DNA of 64,000 bases, from the NCBI RefSeq assembly GCF_000166295.1, contig NC_017506.1, forward strand, positions 1,488,001 through 1,552,000. The letters are read 5' to 3'. Origin of the DNA: Marinobacter adhaerens HP15 (GTDB lineage Bacteria; Pseudomonadota; Gammaproteobacteria; Pseudomonadales; Oleiphilaceae). Position numbers and translations under genes: made by a program. Shown piece after piece: positions 35,977 to 44,307 of the stretch. Under the pieces are notes generated by a model. The model was not told where the DNA came from. It was given only the letters and a program-made list of their open reading frames with translations, and did not search any database. Within the stretch, counting starts at the first letter, position 1. Each line of letters opens with the position of its first letter.

Positions 35977-36032
35977 CCACTATATATGGGCTGAATCTGA
36001 AACGAGTATAACAGGATATAGTGTTCTGTGAA
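35977..36032 (-). promoter_or_regulatory. nrdJ promoter with paired NrdR boxes
   Basis: On the minus strand a -35-like TTCACA (36032-36027) and -10 TATACT (36010-36005) are 16 bp apart. Two 16-bp NrdR-type boxes fit the consensus acaCwAtATaTwGtgt at 12 of 16 positions each: ACACTATATCCTGTTA (36024-36009), which overlaps the promoter, and AGCCCATATATAGTGG (35992-35977). They start 32 bp apart, the three-turn spacing known for NrdR repression. Confidence 0.82.
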
Positions 36033-36138
36033 TAAGAACGCAACTATTGATAGGCGCTTCGGGGCAAAGAAAATCAATCAAAACCGGCTTGAATCCGGGA
36101 AATTTTTTCTAAAACAGCGGTTTGGGGCTAAAGGTTCA

Positions 36139-36160
36139 AAACCACTACATGTTGTGGTTT
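36139..36160. promoter_or_regulatory. 22-bp near-palindrome, third NrdR-like box
   Basis: The core CCACTACATGTTGTGG (36142-36157) matches the NrdR box pattern, and the symmetry extends to AAACCAC / GTGGTTT, with one mismatched pair. It lies about 120 bp upstream of the paired nrdJ boxes and between the two divergent genes, so it could serve either or neither. Confidence 0.45.
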
Positions 36161-36192
36161 AAAAATTGATCAGGCCCTAGGCCGATCCGTGA

Positions 36193-36209
36193 GTCACATG
36201 AATTGTGAC
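36193..36209. promoter_or_regulatory. Inverted repeat upstream of the FilA-like gene
   Basis: GTCACA and TGTGAC form perfect 6-bp arms around TGAAT, about 105 bp upstream of the FilA-like start. The arms are in the reverse order of a CRP site, so this is not a CRP box. Candidate operator for an unknown regulator. Confidence 0.35.
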
Positions 36210-36313
36210 CCCTGCACGTACCCGGTTTGAACGTGTCGCTAAAGTATGGACGTGGTGTCGAAAACTGCAGTGGCCCACAGGATGTGAAAGAGACCAAAAA
36301 CAAGGAAATAATA

Positions 36314-37135
36314 ATGAAAGGCCTGAAACCTACCTTGCTAGCGCTCTGCGTTGCGGGTGTTCCACCTGCAGCCGTAGCCGAGATCCAGATGCTGGATGAC
36401 TCGGCGATGGGCATGATCACCGGCCAGGCCGGTGTGACCATTGAGCTGGAAACCAAACTGAACATTGATCGCTTCATCTATACGGATGAGGGTTCAATGG
36501 AAATTAACGATATCTTCGTGGGTGGTACCAATCGGAGTGATATGTTTTCGGAGCTGGGTGTAAACCTGATGGGTGGCGCAGCTCAGGAAACAGACCTTCT
36601 GGATAACGTTCGAATCGAAATTGATATCCTCAGCGATGGGGATGCCATCATCAACGTCTTGCCTCAAACGTTCGGAGCGGTAGACCTGAGAGTTTCCACA
36701 GGAGCATGGAATCTTACAGGGACTGGCGGCAGTACCACCATTCTGGATAACTTTAATGCTGATATCCTGATGGGCGGTGCCAACATCGAGATTGATGCCG
36801 ATACCGATGTCATGAACCTGAGAACGGACATCGCCGTTGATGACATGGATTTCGACATGCCCTTCCTGGCATTGGGCATCCGAGATTTCCGGCTGACAGG
36901 CAACACCTATGATCCGGTTCGCAACAAGAACATTCCTGATCTGTTTGCCAAAGTTGACCTGGATATCTACAAACGGGCCAATAGCCTTGGTGTTGATAGC
37001 CTGGCTATTGATCTGAACTCGTTCAATGCCGACATCACAATGGGAGGGGTTCTGGTTGGTGGAACATCCATCGGCACTGTGTTTGTGGATGACCTGGCGA
37101 TCACCAATACCCAGCTACTGGTCTACGGCCACTGA
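36314..37135 (+). CDS. FilA/DUF6160-like secreted protein
   Basis: 273 residues from ATG at 36314 with AAGGAA upstream; the frame extends to 36227. Signal peptide (KGLKPTLLALCVAGVPPAAVA) then EIQMLDDSAMGMITGQAGVTIELE, which resembles the start of FilA/DUF6160 proteins linked with surface-fibre assembly. The rest is rich in Asp, Asn and Gly and in repeating strand-like units such as DNFNADILMGG and DLNSFNADITMGG. Probably surface or outer-membrane associated. Stands alone with its own terminator. Confidence 0.7.
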   Translation: MKGLKPTLLALCVAGVPPAAVAEIQMLDDSAMGMITGQAGVTIELETKLNIDRFIYTDEGSMEINDIFVGGTNRSDMFSELGVNLMGGAAQETDLLDNVRIEIDILSDGDAIINVLPQTFGAVDLRVSTGAWNLTGTGGSTTILDNFNADILMGGANIEIDADTDVMNLRTDIAVDDMDFDMPFLALGIRDFRLTGNTYDPVRNKNIPDLFAKVDLDIYKRANSLGVDSLAIDLNSFNADITMGGVLVGGTSIGTVFVDDLAITNTQLLVYGH

Positions 37136-37151
37136 TATTGGGTGTAAAACC

Positions 37152-37182
37152 AAAACGGGGGCCAGTCTGGCCCCCGTTTTTT
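37152..37182. terminator. Strong bidirectional terminator
   Basis: AAAACGGGGGCCA pairs with TGGCCCCCGTTTT across a tiny loop, followed by further Ts on the plus strand and preceded by As, so it works both ways. It ends the FilA-like gene and the convergent importer operon whose last stop is at 37184. Confidence 0.93.
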
Positions 37183-37183
37183 A

Positions 37184-37978
37184 TCAGCCCAGCAACAGGC
37201 TGTCGTCGTCCACTTCCAGCCCACGTTGCTTTTCAAACAGCCCGAGCAGATCCTTCACTTCCAGACCTTCCCGATCTTTGCCTGCGATATCGAAAACCAC
37301 CTGGCCCTGGTGCAGCATTACCGTGCGGCTGCCGACTTCCAGTGCCTGCTTCATGCTGTGGGTTACCATCAGTGCGGTGAGCTTCTGCTCTTCGATGATC
37401 TTGGTGGTGAGTTCCAGCACGAATGCAGCGGTTTTCGGGTCCAGCGCGGCCGTGTGTTCGTCCAGCAGCAGGATGCTCGAGGGCGTGAGGCTCGCCATTA
37501 GCAGGCTTACGGCCTGGCGTTGACCCCCGGAGAGCAGGCCCATCTTGTCTCCAAGACGTTTTTCCAGGCCCAGATTCAGGGACGAAAGGCTGTCCCTGAA
37601 TTTTTCCATGTACAGCTTCTTCACGGCGCTGGTGAGGCCGCGGCGTTGGCCACGTTTGATGGCCAGGGCGAGGTTTTCCTCGATGCTGAGGCCCTCGCAG
37701 GTACCGGCCAGTGGGTCCTGGAATACCCGGGCAACACGGCCGGCCCGCTTGTGGGTCGGCAGTTTGGTGACGTCCAGGTTGTCCACGATGATCTGGCCGC
37801 TGTCTACCAGCACTTCGCCGGCGAGGGCATTCAGAAAGGTGGATTTGCCGGCGCCGTTGCTGCCTATCACGGTGACGAACTCACCCTGGTTAACGGTCAG
37901 GCTCATACCCCGAAGGGCCGGGTTTTCCAGCGGTGTGCCCTTGCCAAAGGTAAGCCGGAGATCGGTTGCACTGATCAT
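37184..37978 (-). CDS. ABC transporter ATP-binding protein (TrpZ-like)
   Basis: 264 residues. Walker A GSNGAGKSTFLNA, Q-loop VFQDPLAGTCEG, signature LLSGGQRQAVSLLMA (a variant of LSGGQ), Walker B SILLLDEHTAALDPKT, and switch His in TALMVTHSMKQAL. Third gene of an importer whose binding protein and permease lie upstream on the same strand. The stop directly abuts the shared terminator. Confidence 0.9.
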   Translation of the reverse strand: MISATDLRLTFGKGTPLENPALRGMSLTVNQGEFVTVIGSNGAGKSTFLNALAGEVLVDSGQIIVDNLDVTKLPTHKRAGRVARVFQDPLAGTCEGLSIEENLALAIKRGQRRGLTSAVKKLYMEKFRDSLSSLNLGLEKRLGDKMGLLSGGQRQAVSLLMASLTPSSILLLDEHTAALDPKTAAFVLELTTKIIEEQKLTALMVTHSMKQALEVGSRTVMLHQGQVVFDIAGKDREGLEVKDLLGLFEKQRGLEVDDDSLLLG

Positions 37979-37987
37979 GTCGCCTCC

Positions 37988-38890
37988 TCAGGCCTTGCTA
38001 CGGGAAAGTTTGCCGGCAATGGATGAACGTACGCCGGGCAAAACGATGGCCAGGGTAACCAGAACCGCGGTAATCAGGTTCAGATCCTGGGCCTGCAGTC
38101 CCAGGAAATCCGCATTCAGAGCGAAGGCAATGGCCAGTCGGTAGATGATTGCGCCCACCACGCACGCAATGAGCGCGCGTACCACGGTAGAGGGAGTCAC
38201 CACTGCTTCACCGCCAATCAGGGAGGCAAGGCCAATGACGATCACGCCTACGCCCATGGTGACATCGGCTGCACCCTGGCTCTGGGCAAAGAGCGCACCG
38301 GCAAGTCCGACAAGGCCGTTGGAAACGGCAACGCCGAGAACAATCATGGCGCCGGTGGCGATGCCCTGTGCCCGGGCCATTCTGGCGTTGGCGCCAGTGG
38401 CTCGCATGGCCAGGCCGGTTTCGGATTTCATGAAACGCCACAGGAGGATAAGGGCAACAAAGACCACAATAACGAACAGAAGCACCGGTACCTGGTGGTA
38501 GGCCAGATCCAGGTCGTACCAGGGCGTCAGCACGGTTTCTTCGGTCAGCAGGGCCACGTTGGGGCGGCCCATGATGCGCAGGTTGACTGAATAGAGCGCA
38601 ATCATGGTCAGGATCGAGGCCAGCAGATTCAGAATGTTGAGTTTCACATTCAGCAGCGCCGTTACCGCGCCTGCGGCCATGCCGGCCATGACGGCACAGC
38701 CTGTGGCTAGCCACGGGTTCCAGCCTTCAATGATCAGTACGGCGGCAACGGCAGCACCGAGAGGAAAGCTGCCATCTACAGTGAGATCCGGGAAATCCAG
38801 CACCCGGAAGGAGAGGTAGATGCCGAAGGCGACCAGGCCGTAGATCAGTCCGGTCTCAATGGCACCATAAAGAGCGATGTTACTCAGCAT
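37988..38890 (-). CDS. ABC transporter permease (TrpY/branched-chain type)
   Basis: 300 residues, eight or nine hydrophobic segments, of the LivH/RbsC-like permease family. GLIYGLVAFGIYLSFRVLDFPDLTVDGSFPLGAAV at the N-terminus and GATGANARMARAQGI (EAA-like loop) are typical. It is 9 bp from the ATPase gene downstream, and 66 bp from the binding-protein gene upstream. Confidence 0.9.
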   Translation of the reverse strand: MLSNIALYGAIETGLIYGLVAFGIYLSFRVLDFPDLTVDGSFPLGAAVAAVLIIEGWNPWLATGCAVMAGMAAGAVTALLNVKLNILNLLASILTMIALYSVNLRIMGRPNVALLTEETVLTPWYDLDLAYHQVPVLLFVIVVFVALILLWRFMKSETGLAMRATGANARMARAQGIATGAMIVLGVAVSNGLVGLAGALFAQSQGAADVTMGVGVIVIGLASLIGGEAVVTPSTVVRALIACVVGAIIYRLAIAFALNADFLGLQAQDLNLITAVLVTLAIVLPGVRSSIAGKLSRSKA

Positions 38891-38912
38891 GGTCGGGTAT
38901 CACCAATGATAA

Positions 38913-38943
38913 AACGGGCAGCCCCTCGTGAGGGCCGCCCGTT
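38913..38943 (-). other. Intercistronic hairpin after the TrpX-like gene
   Basis: AACGGGC-A-GCCC pairs with GGGC-C-GCCCGTT with one mismatch, in the gap between the binding-protein stop and the permease start. Like those after two other binding-protein genes in this window, it lacks a T-tract and may hold the level of binding protein above that of the permease. Confidence 0.65.
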
Positions 38944-38956
38944 GGGTTCAGGGGGA

Positions 38957-39931
38957 TTACTTGGCGCTGTCGATCACTTTCTTCGCGTCTGCGATTACAT
39001 CATCTGACAGGGTGATGCCCATGCGCTCTGCGGCGGCCGGGTTCACGAACAGGTCCAGCTTCTCCATGGTTTCAACCGCCATTTCGCCGGGTTTCTCGCC
39101 ATTCAATACCCGGGCAACCATCACGCCGGTCTGGCGGCCATGGTCGTAGTAATCAAACCCGAGTGCTGCAACGGCACCGCGCTCAACGGTAGCGGTGTCT
39201 GCCGCGAATACCGGAATGCTGGCGCGCTCACCAACAGAGATAACGGCTTCGGCAGCACTGATCACGGTATTGTCTGTGGTCAGGTAGATGGCGTCTGCTT
39301 TACCCACCAGGGAGCGGGCCGCGCCCAGAACCTCGGAAGTTTTGGTGGCAGCACCTTTTACCAGTTCAAGGCCACGCGCCGAGAGGCGCTCTTCGAGCAG
39401 TTCTACCAGGGAGACGGCATTGGCTTCGCCCGGGTTGTAGACCGTGCCAATGCGTTTGGCATCGGGCATTACGCGCTGCAGCATGTCCAGGTGTTTGTCG
39501 ATGGGCAGCATGTCGCTCACGCCGGTAATGTTGGCGCCAGGCGCCTCCAGATTACTTACCAGCTTGGCGCCAAGCGGGTCGGTTACAGCGGAGAAAATCA
39601 CCGGTGTATTGCGGGCCGCAGCGGCAACGGTTTGCGCGGAGGGCGTTGCAATCGCCACGATCACGTCGGGACTTTCACCAACGAATTTGCGGGCAATCTG
39701 GGAAGCAATGGCAGAGTTGCCCTGGGCGCTTTCGTGCATCACTTCGAGGTTGTCGCCTTCTTTGAAGCCGCGCTCGGCGAGTTCATCTTTTATGCCCTGG
39801 TAGACGGCGTCCAGTGCCGGGTGTTCCACAATCTGTGTGATGGCTACAACGCGGGGTTCCTGTGCTTGAACAAGTGTTGCCAGCGCCAGCAGGGTGGCAC
39901 CGAACAGGGTGCGCAGGGTTGTCTTGGCCAT
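38957..39931 (-). CDS. ABC transporter substrate-binding protein (DUF534 / TrpX-like)
   Basis: 324 residues from ATG at 39931 (GGAG upstream); the frame reaches 40048. Signal peptide (AKTTLRTLFGATLLALATLVQA before QEPRV). Family features: VVAITQIVEHPALDAVYQGI, IARKFVGESPDVIVAIATPSAQ, IGTVYNPGEANAV and DAIYLTTDNTVISA. Members import aromatic amino acids such as tryptophan or related ligands; the ligand here is not known. Confidence 0.88.
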   Translation of the reverse strand: MAKTTLRTLFGATLLALATLVQAQEPRVVAITQIVEHPALDAVYQGIKDELAERGFKEGDNLEVMHESAQGNSAIASQIARKFVGESPDVIVAIATPSAQTVAAAARNTPVIFSAVTDPLGAKLVSNLEAPGANITGVSDMLPIDKHLDMLQRVMPDAKRIGTVYNPGEANAVSLVELLEERLSARGLELVKGAATKTSEVLGAARSLVGKADAIYLTTDNTVISAAEAVISVGERASIPVFAADTATVERGAVAALGFDYYDHGRQTGVMVARVLNGEKPGEMAVETMEKLDLFVNPAAAERMGITLSDDVIADAKKVIDSAK

Positions 39932-40172
39932 ATGCCCATCTCCGGGTAGGTAAACTGATATGTTGCGAATCTGAAGGAGCGGAAGTTTACCACAGGCAAG
40001 GGGTTCAAGGGGTAGGGGATGTTGCCGGTGGCGGCGTTTTGGTTGCAATAGATGCAGTTGGAAATTATTTTGCTTGTGTCACGTTTTGACCGCTCATACT
40101 ATGTTGAAATACCCTACGAAAGTCTAATAATAAGTCATCTATAACTCGAATAACGAACTGCAAGGAAGGTCC

Positions 40173-41840
40173 ATGGACACAACAAACAAGCTTCCCCTGG
40201 ATATGGTTTATCACTGGGAGAAGGCCAAGGCGAACTCCGTATACATGACCCAGCCCATTGGCGACGGCAAAACCGTCGACTACACCTGGGGTCGGGCGGT
40301 GGATGAGGCGCGGCGCATGGCGTCTTACCTCAAATCGCTGAACCTCCCTGAGAAGAGCCGCATCGGCCTGATCTCCAAGAACTGCGCCCACTGGATCATG
40401 ACCGACTGGGCCATCTGGATGGCCGGTCACATTTCCGTTCCGCTGTATCCCACCCTGAATGCCGACACCGTTAATTACATCCTGAACCACGCCGAGTGCG
40501 AGGTGGTGTTTGTCGGCAAGCTGGACGACTGGGACATGATGAAACCGGGCGTGCCGGAATCCGTGCGTTGCATCTCCTTCCCGCTGAGCCCTCCCAATGA
40601 TTTCGAAACCTGGGACGATATCGTCGCCAAGTATCCGCCTCTGGAAGAAAACGTTCAGCGTGATGCCGACGAACTGGCCACCATCGTTTACACCTCCGGC
40701 AGCACCGGTAAACCCAAGGGCGTCATGCTCAGCTTTTACAACATGGCCTATGCGGCAGAGGGCGGCATGGAGGTACTCGGTGTGAGCTCCGAGGAGCGCA
40801 TGTTGTCGTACCTGCCGCTGGCTCACGTGTTCGAGCGTACCTTTGTTGAGCTGGCGTCGCTCTATGCGGGTTTCCACCTGTATTTTGCAGAATCTCTGGA
40901 TACCTTCGTGCAGGATTTGCAGCGTGCCCAGCCAACGCTGTTCCTCTCGGTACCGCGCCTGTGGGTGAAATTCCAGCACGGTGTGCTCCAGAAGCTGCCG
41001 AAGAAGAAGCTGGACCGGCTGCTGAAGATTCCGGTGGTCAACAAACTGATCAAGAAGAAAATCCTGAAGGGCCTTGGCTTGGACAAGGTCAAGCTGGCAG
41101 GCAGTGGCTCGGCCCCCCTGGCGAGCGACGTTCTGGACTGGTACCGCAACCTTGGCCTCGAGTTGCTTGAGGGCTATGGCATGTCTGAAAACTTTGCCTA
41201 CTCCCACATGAGCAAGCCGGGGCGCTCAAGAACCGGTTACGTTGGTGAGTCCGCGCCGGGGGTTGAAACCCGTATCAGCCCGGAGGGAGAGATTCAGATC
41301 AAGAGCCCGGCCACCATGATGGGCTACTACAAAGACGAAGAGAAAACCCGGGAGACCTTCACCGAGGATGGCTTCCTGAAGACTGGCGACAAGGGTGAAA
41401 TTGATGAGATGGGCCGGCTCAAGATCACCGGTCGCATCAAGGAAATCTTCAAGACCAGCAAGGGCAAATATATTGCGCCTGCACCCATTGAGAACCGTCT
41501 GATGTCCCACGATGCCATCGAGATGGTGTGTGTCTCCGGTGCCAATCAGACCCAGCCCCACGCGCTGGTGATGCTGGCCGAGGAGTCCCGGCCGAAAATG
41601 GCGGATGAAGCCTTCCGTAAGGAAATCGAAGAGAGCTTCAAGAAGCTGATTGCCGATGTGAACAAGACCGTGGATCCCCACGAACAGTTGGCGTTTATCA
41701 CCGTAATGAGCGACGAGTGGTCGATCGAGAACAGCTTCCTCACGCCGACCATGAAGCTCAAGCGCAATGTGGTTGAGGATGCGTATCAGGAGCAAGTGGA
41801 GAACTGGTATGCGCAGCGTCAGCCGGTTATCTGGCAGTAA
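40173..41840 (+). CDS. Long-chain acyl-CoA synthetase (AMP-forming)
   Basis: 555 residues. The AMP-binding signature YTSGSTGKPKGVMLS (about residue 173), EGYGMSENFAY, KTGDKGEIDEMGRLKITGRIKEIFKTSKGKYIAPAPIE and a C-terminal LTPTMKLKR are the key motifs. It activates long-chain fatty acids to acyl-CoA. Start at 40173 has AAGGAAGG upstream. It has its own terminator and is not clustered with other beta-oxidation genes. Confidence 0.9.
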   Translation: MDTTNKLPLDMVYHWEKAKANSVYMTQPIGDGKTVDYTWGRAVDEARRMASYLKSLNLPEKSRIGLISKNCAHWIMTDWAIWMAGHISVPLYPTLNADTVNYILNHAECEVVFVGKLDDWDMMKPGVPESVRCISFPLSPPNDFETWDDIVAKYPPLEENVQRDADELATIVYTSGSTGKPKGVMLSFYNMAYAAEGGMEVLGVSSEERMLSYLPLAHVFERTFVELASLYAGFHLYFAESLDTFVQDLQRAQPTLFLSVPRLWVKFQHGVLQKLPKKKLDRLLKIPVVNKLIKKKILKGLGLDKVKLAGSGSAPLASDVLDWYRNLGLELLEGYGMSENFAYSHMSKPGRSRTGYVGESAPGVETRISPEGEIQIKSPATMMGYYKDEEKTRETFTEDGFLKTGDKGEIDEMGRLKITGRIKEIFKTSKGKYIAPAPIENRLMSHDAIEMVCVSGANQTQPHALVMLAEESRPKMADEAFRKEIEESFKKLIADVNKTVDPHEQLAFITVMSDEWSIENSFLTPTMKLKRNVVEDAYQEQVENWYAQRQPVIWQ

Positions 41841-41868
41841 AACGCCCGATTCAAAATGAAGATGTTAT

Positions 41869-41892
41869 AGCCCGGCTCAGCCGGGCTTTTTT
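41869..41892 (+). terminator. Terminator of the acyl-CoA synthetase gene
   Basis: AGCCCGGC pairs with GCCGGGCT around the loop TCA, followed by six Ts. It begins 29 bp after the stop codon. Confidence 0.95.
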
Positions 41893-41972
41893 GTGCCGGA
41901 GAAAAACCGACGTAAGTCGCATAGGGAAAAGGAGGAAGCGGGCCTAAACTGGATGAATATCAGGAGGATGTT

Positions 41973-42458
41973 ATGAGCCAGTTGTCCCTTTTCCAGAAGC
42001 GTATCCAGGACGAAATTCCCCTTTCCCGGGCGTTGGGGATTCAATTGCATTCCTGGGATGGTCATTCGCTGCTGCTTAGTGCGCCGCTGGAACCCAACAA
42101 GAACCACCAGGGTACGGGTTTTGGAGGCAGCGTGTACTCTGCGGCGGTTACTGCGGCCTGGGGCCTGACTGAATTGGCACTATGGGATCTTGGCTTGAAG
42201 GGCAATGTGGTAGTGCAGAGCGGGAATATCGATTACCTCGAGCCCGTGTCTTCCGATTTCTACGTGATCTGCCGACTGCCCGGTGAGGAGGTGCCGGAAC
42301 GTTTTCGCAAAAGTCTGGCCCGGCATGGCAAGGGACGACTGGATCTGACGGCTGAGGTTTTTTGCGGCGAACCAAACACAATGCCTGAGGGGGATCCTGT
42401 GGCGGTTTTCCAGGGGCGGTTCGTGGTTCAGGATGTGAAAAGCCGGGTGACGTTCTGA
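41973..42458 (+). CDS. Thioesterase of YiiD C-terminal type
   Basis: 161 residues of a hotdog domain. NHQGTGFGGSVYSAAVTAAWGLTELAL, with the Gly-rich turn and helix, and VVVQSGNIDYLEPVSSDFYVICRLP are typical of the thioesterase domain found in YiiD-like proteins. CAGGAGG precedes the ATG. It converges with the iron-permease gene (5-bp gap). Its substrate is unknown. Confidence 0.85.
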   Translation: MSQLSLFQKRIQDEIPLSRALGIQLHSWDGHSLLLSAPLEPNKNHQGTGFGGSVYSAAVTAAWGLTELALWDLGLKGNVVVQSGNIDYLEPVSSDFYVICRLPGEEVPERFRKSLARHGKGRLDLTAEVFCGEPNTMPEGDPVAVFQGRFVVQDVKSRVTF

Positions 42459-42463
42459 GCTTG

Positions 42464-44152
42464 TCAGGCAATTGACCGGCTGTTGGAGATTGAGCGGCTC
42501 ATCAGAATAATCGGAATGATGCCGGCCAGAACGATAATCAGGGCGGGTAGGGCGCTGTGGTACAGGCGCTCGTCAGAGGCGAACTGGTAGACGTAGGTCG
42601 CCAGTGTCTCGAAGTTGAACGGCCTGAGTATCAGGGTGGCCGGCAATTCCTTCATGCAATCCACGAAAACCACCAGGGCCGCTGTTACCAATGTGCCTCG
42701 CAACATTGGCAAGTGAACCCTGACCAGGGTGTTGCCCGGGGTGTGGCCCAGAGAGCGGGACGCCATGTCCATGCTCGGGGTAATCTTCTGCAACGCACTC
42801 TCCACGCTACCGGCCGAAACGGCAAGGAATCGCACGGTGTAGGCGAACACCAGGGCGAAGGCCGAGCCACTCAGTAACAGGCCCGTGCTGATTCCGAATA
42901 CGTCCCGCATCAGGCTATCCAGCCAGTTGTCAAAACCTGCCAGGGGTACAATCACACCCACAGCCAGCACGGCGCCGGGCATGGCATAGCCCAGGCTGGA
43001 AAGGCGCATCAGTACCTGCATTTTGCGAGTGTTGTGCAGTCGGCGGCTGTAGGCGAGCGTGACACCAATCAGCAGAGTAGTGAGGGCTGCCGCGCCCGAG
43101 AGGAAAAGGCTGTTGAAGGTGTTTCGGACAAAATCCGGGTTCCAGCTTTCACCGAAGTATTCCCACGCATAGAGCCCGAGGGTTGCACCGGGAATCACGA
43201 AACCGAACAGAACCGGCAAAGCGCAAACCGCTACGCAAATCATCTGGCGCGGGAAGGACATGGTGAAGCGCTGGATCGGCTCACGGTTGTCCCGCGCTGC
43301 GAACTGTTGCTGGCGTCTTCGGGAATACCGTTCCAGGGTAACCAGGATCACCACGAAGATCAGCATTGTGGTGGCTATTTGAGCGGCCCCACCGAGGTTG
43401 CCGAGGTTCATCCAGGTATCAAACAGGCCAGCGGTCAGGGTCTGGACGGCAAAGAAGTCCACGGTGCCAAAATCGTTCAGGGTTTCCATCAACACCAGCG
43501 AAAGGCCGACGGCTACCGCCGGCCGGGCGATGGGCAGAACCACCCTGAAGAATGTGCTCAGCGCGGAGTGGCCGAGACTGCGGCTGACCGCGAACAGAGA
43601 AGGGGACTGTTCCAGAAAGGCGGCGCGGGCCAGAAGGTAAACGTAGGGATACAACACCAGCCCGATCATCAGCGTGGCGCCTTCGAGGCTGCGAATTTCC
43701 GGGAACCAGTAGTCTGCGGCACTGCTCCAGCCGAACAGGTCTCTCAAGGCACCCTGAACGGGGCCAGCGTAGTCCAGGAGGCTTGTGTACACATAGGCAA
43801 TTACGTAGGCGGGCACTGCGAATGGTAGCAGCATCGCCCACTCAAAGAATTTGCGGCCAGGAAACTCGCACATGGTGACCGCCCAGGCCGACGCCAGGCC
43901 TATAACCAGAGTAAGGGCGCCCACCCCAATCATCAGTTTGAGCGTGGTTGTCAGGTACCGGGGAAGGGTGGTTTCGATCAGGTGTGGCCAGATGTTCTCT
44001 TCGGGAAAAAACGCCAGAAAAATAACGGAGAGAACCGGAAGGGCGACGATGGCGGTGGTCAGTAGTGCGCTGATCATCCATTTTGGAGAGGTACGCTTAG
44101 CCAGCAGGGGCTGGGATAGCCCTGGATTAACGCTGGTTGCGGCCTCGCTCAT
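42464..44152 (-). CDS. fbpB: Ferric iron ABC transporter permease (FbpB/SfuB type)
   Basis: 562 residues: two fused permease halves, each with about six membrane segments and an EAA loop (SRSLGHSALSTFFRVVLPIARP in the first half, SRSLGHTPGNTLVRVHLPMLRG in the second). This is the usual iron(III) importer architecture. It follows the iron-binding-protein gene on the minus strand. No cognate ATPase (FbpC) gene is found next to it, so the ATP-binding subunit must be encoded elsewhere. Confidence 0.9.
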   Translation of the reverse strand: MSEAATSVNPGLSQPLLAKRTSPKWMISALLTTAIVALPVLSVIFLAFFPEENIWPHLIETTLPRYLTTTLKLMIGVGALTLVIGLASAWAVTMCEFPGRKFFEWAMLLPFAVPAYVIAYVYTSLLDYAGPVQGALRDLFGWSSAADYWFPEIRSLEGATLMIGLVLYPYVYLLARAAFLEQSPSLFAVSRSLGHSALSTFFRVVLPIARPAVAVGLSLVLMETLNDFGTVDFFAVQTLTAGLFDTWMNLGNLGGAAQIATTMLIFVVILVTLERYSRRRQQQFAARDNREPIQRFTMSFPRQMICVAVCALPVLFGFVIPGATLGLYAWEYFGESWNPDFVRNTFNSLFLSGAAALTTLLIGVTLAYSRRLHNTRKMQVLMRLSSLGYAMPGAVLAVGVIVPLAGFDNWLDSLMRDVFGISTGLLLSGSAFALVFAYTVRFLAVSAGSVESALQKITPSMDMASRSLGHTPGNTLVRVHLPMLRGTLVTAALVVFVDCMKELPATLILRPFNFETLATYVYQFASDERLYHSALPALIIVLAGIIPIILMSRSISNSRSIA

Positions 44153-44273
44153 AGTGTCCCTGCGCCTGGATGTGGAGTCTGTCCAATTGAAGGCTGCAGA
44201 TTGTAGTCACCTGACCTGATGCCTGCAACGGCTGGTGTCATACCGGAAGAGGGAAGCGCCCGGTAAAGGGCAT

Positions 44274-44298
44274 GTGAGGGTGGTCAAACCACCCTCAC
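44274..44298 (-). other. Intercistronic hairpin after fbpA
   Basis: A perfect 11-bp stem, GTGAGGGTGGT / ACCACCCTCAC, with a 3-nt loop, starts 10 bp after the fbpA stop (minus-strand reading). No T-tract follows. It may stabilise or attenuate the transcript between binding protein and permease. Confidence 0.7.
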
Positions 44299-44307
44299 TG
44301 CTGGCGA

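Noticed and set aside
35871..36000. Cobalamin riboswitch upstream of nrdJ
   Set aside because: A stem is present but the conserved B12 box and the multi-stem layout are not visible in the leader.
36193..36209. CRP site before the FilA-like gene
   Set aside because: The arms are TCACA then TGTGA, the reverse of the CRP arrangement, so it is listed only as an unknown inverted repeat.
40065..41207. Minus-strand 380-codon open frame opposite the acyl-CoA synthetase gene
   Set aside because: Antisense shadow of a gene with clear AMP-binding motifs; no signal of its own.
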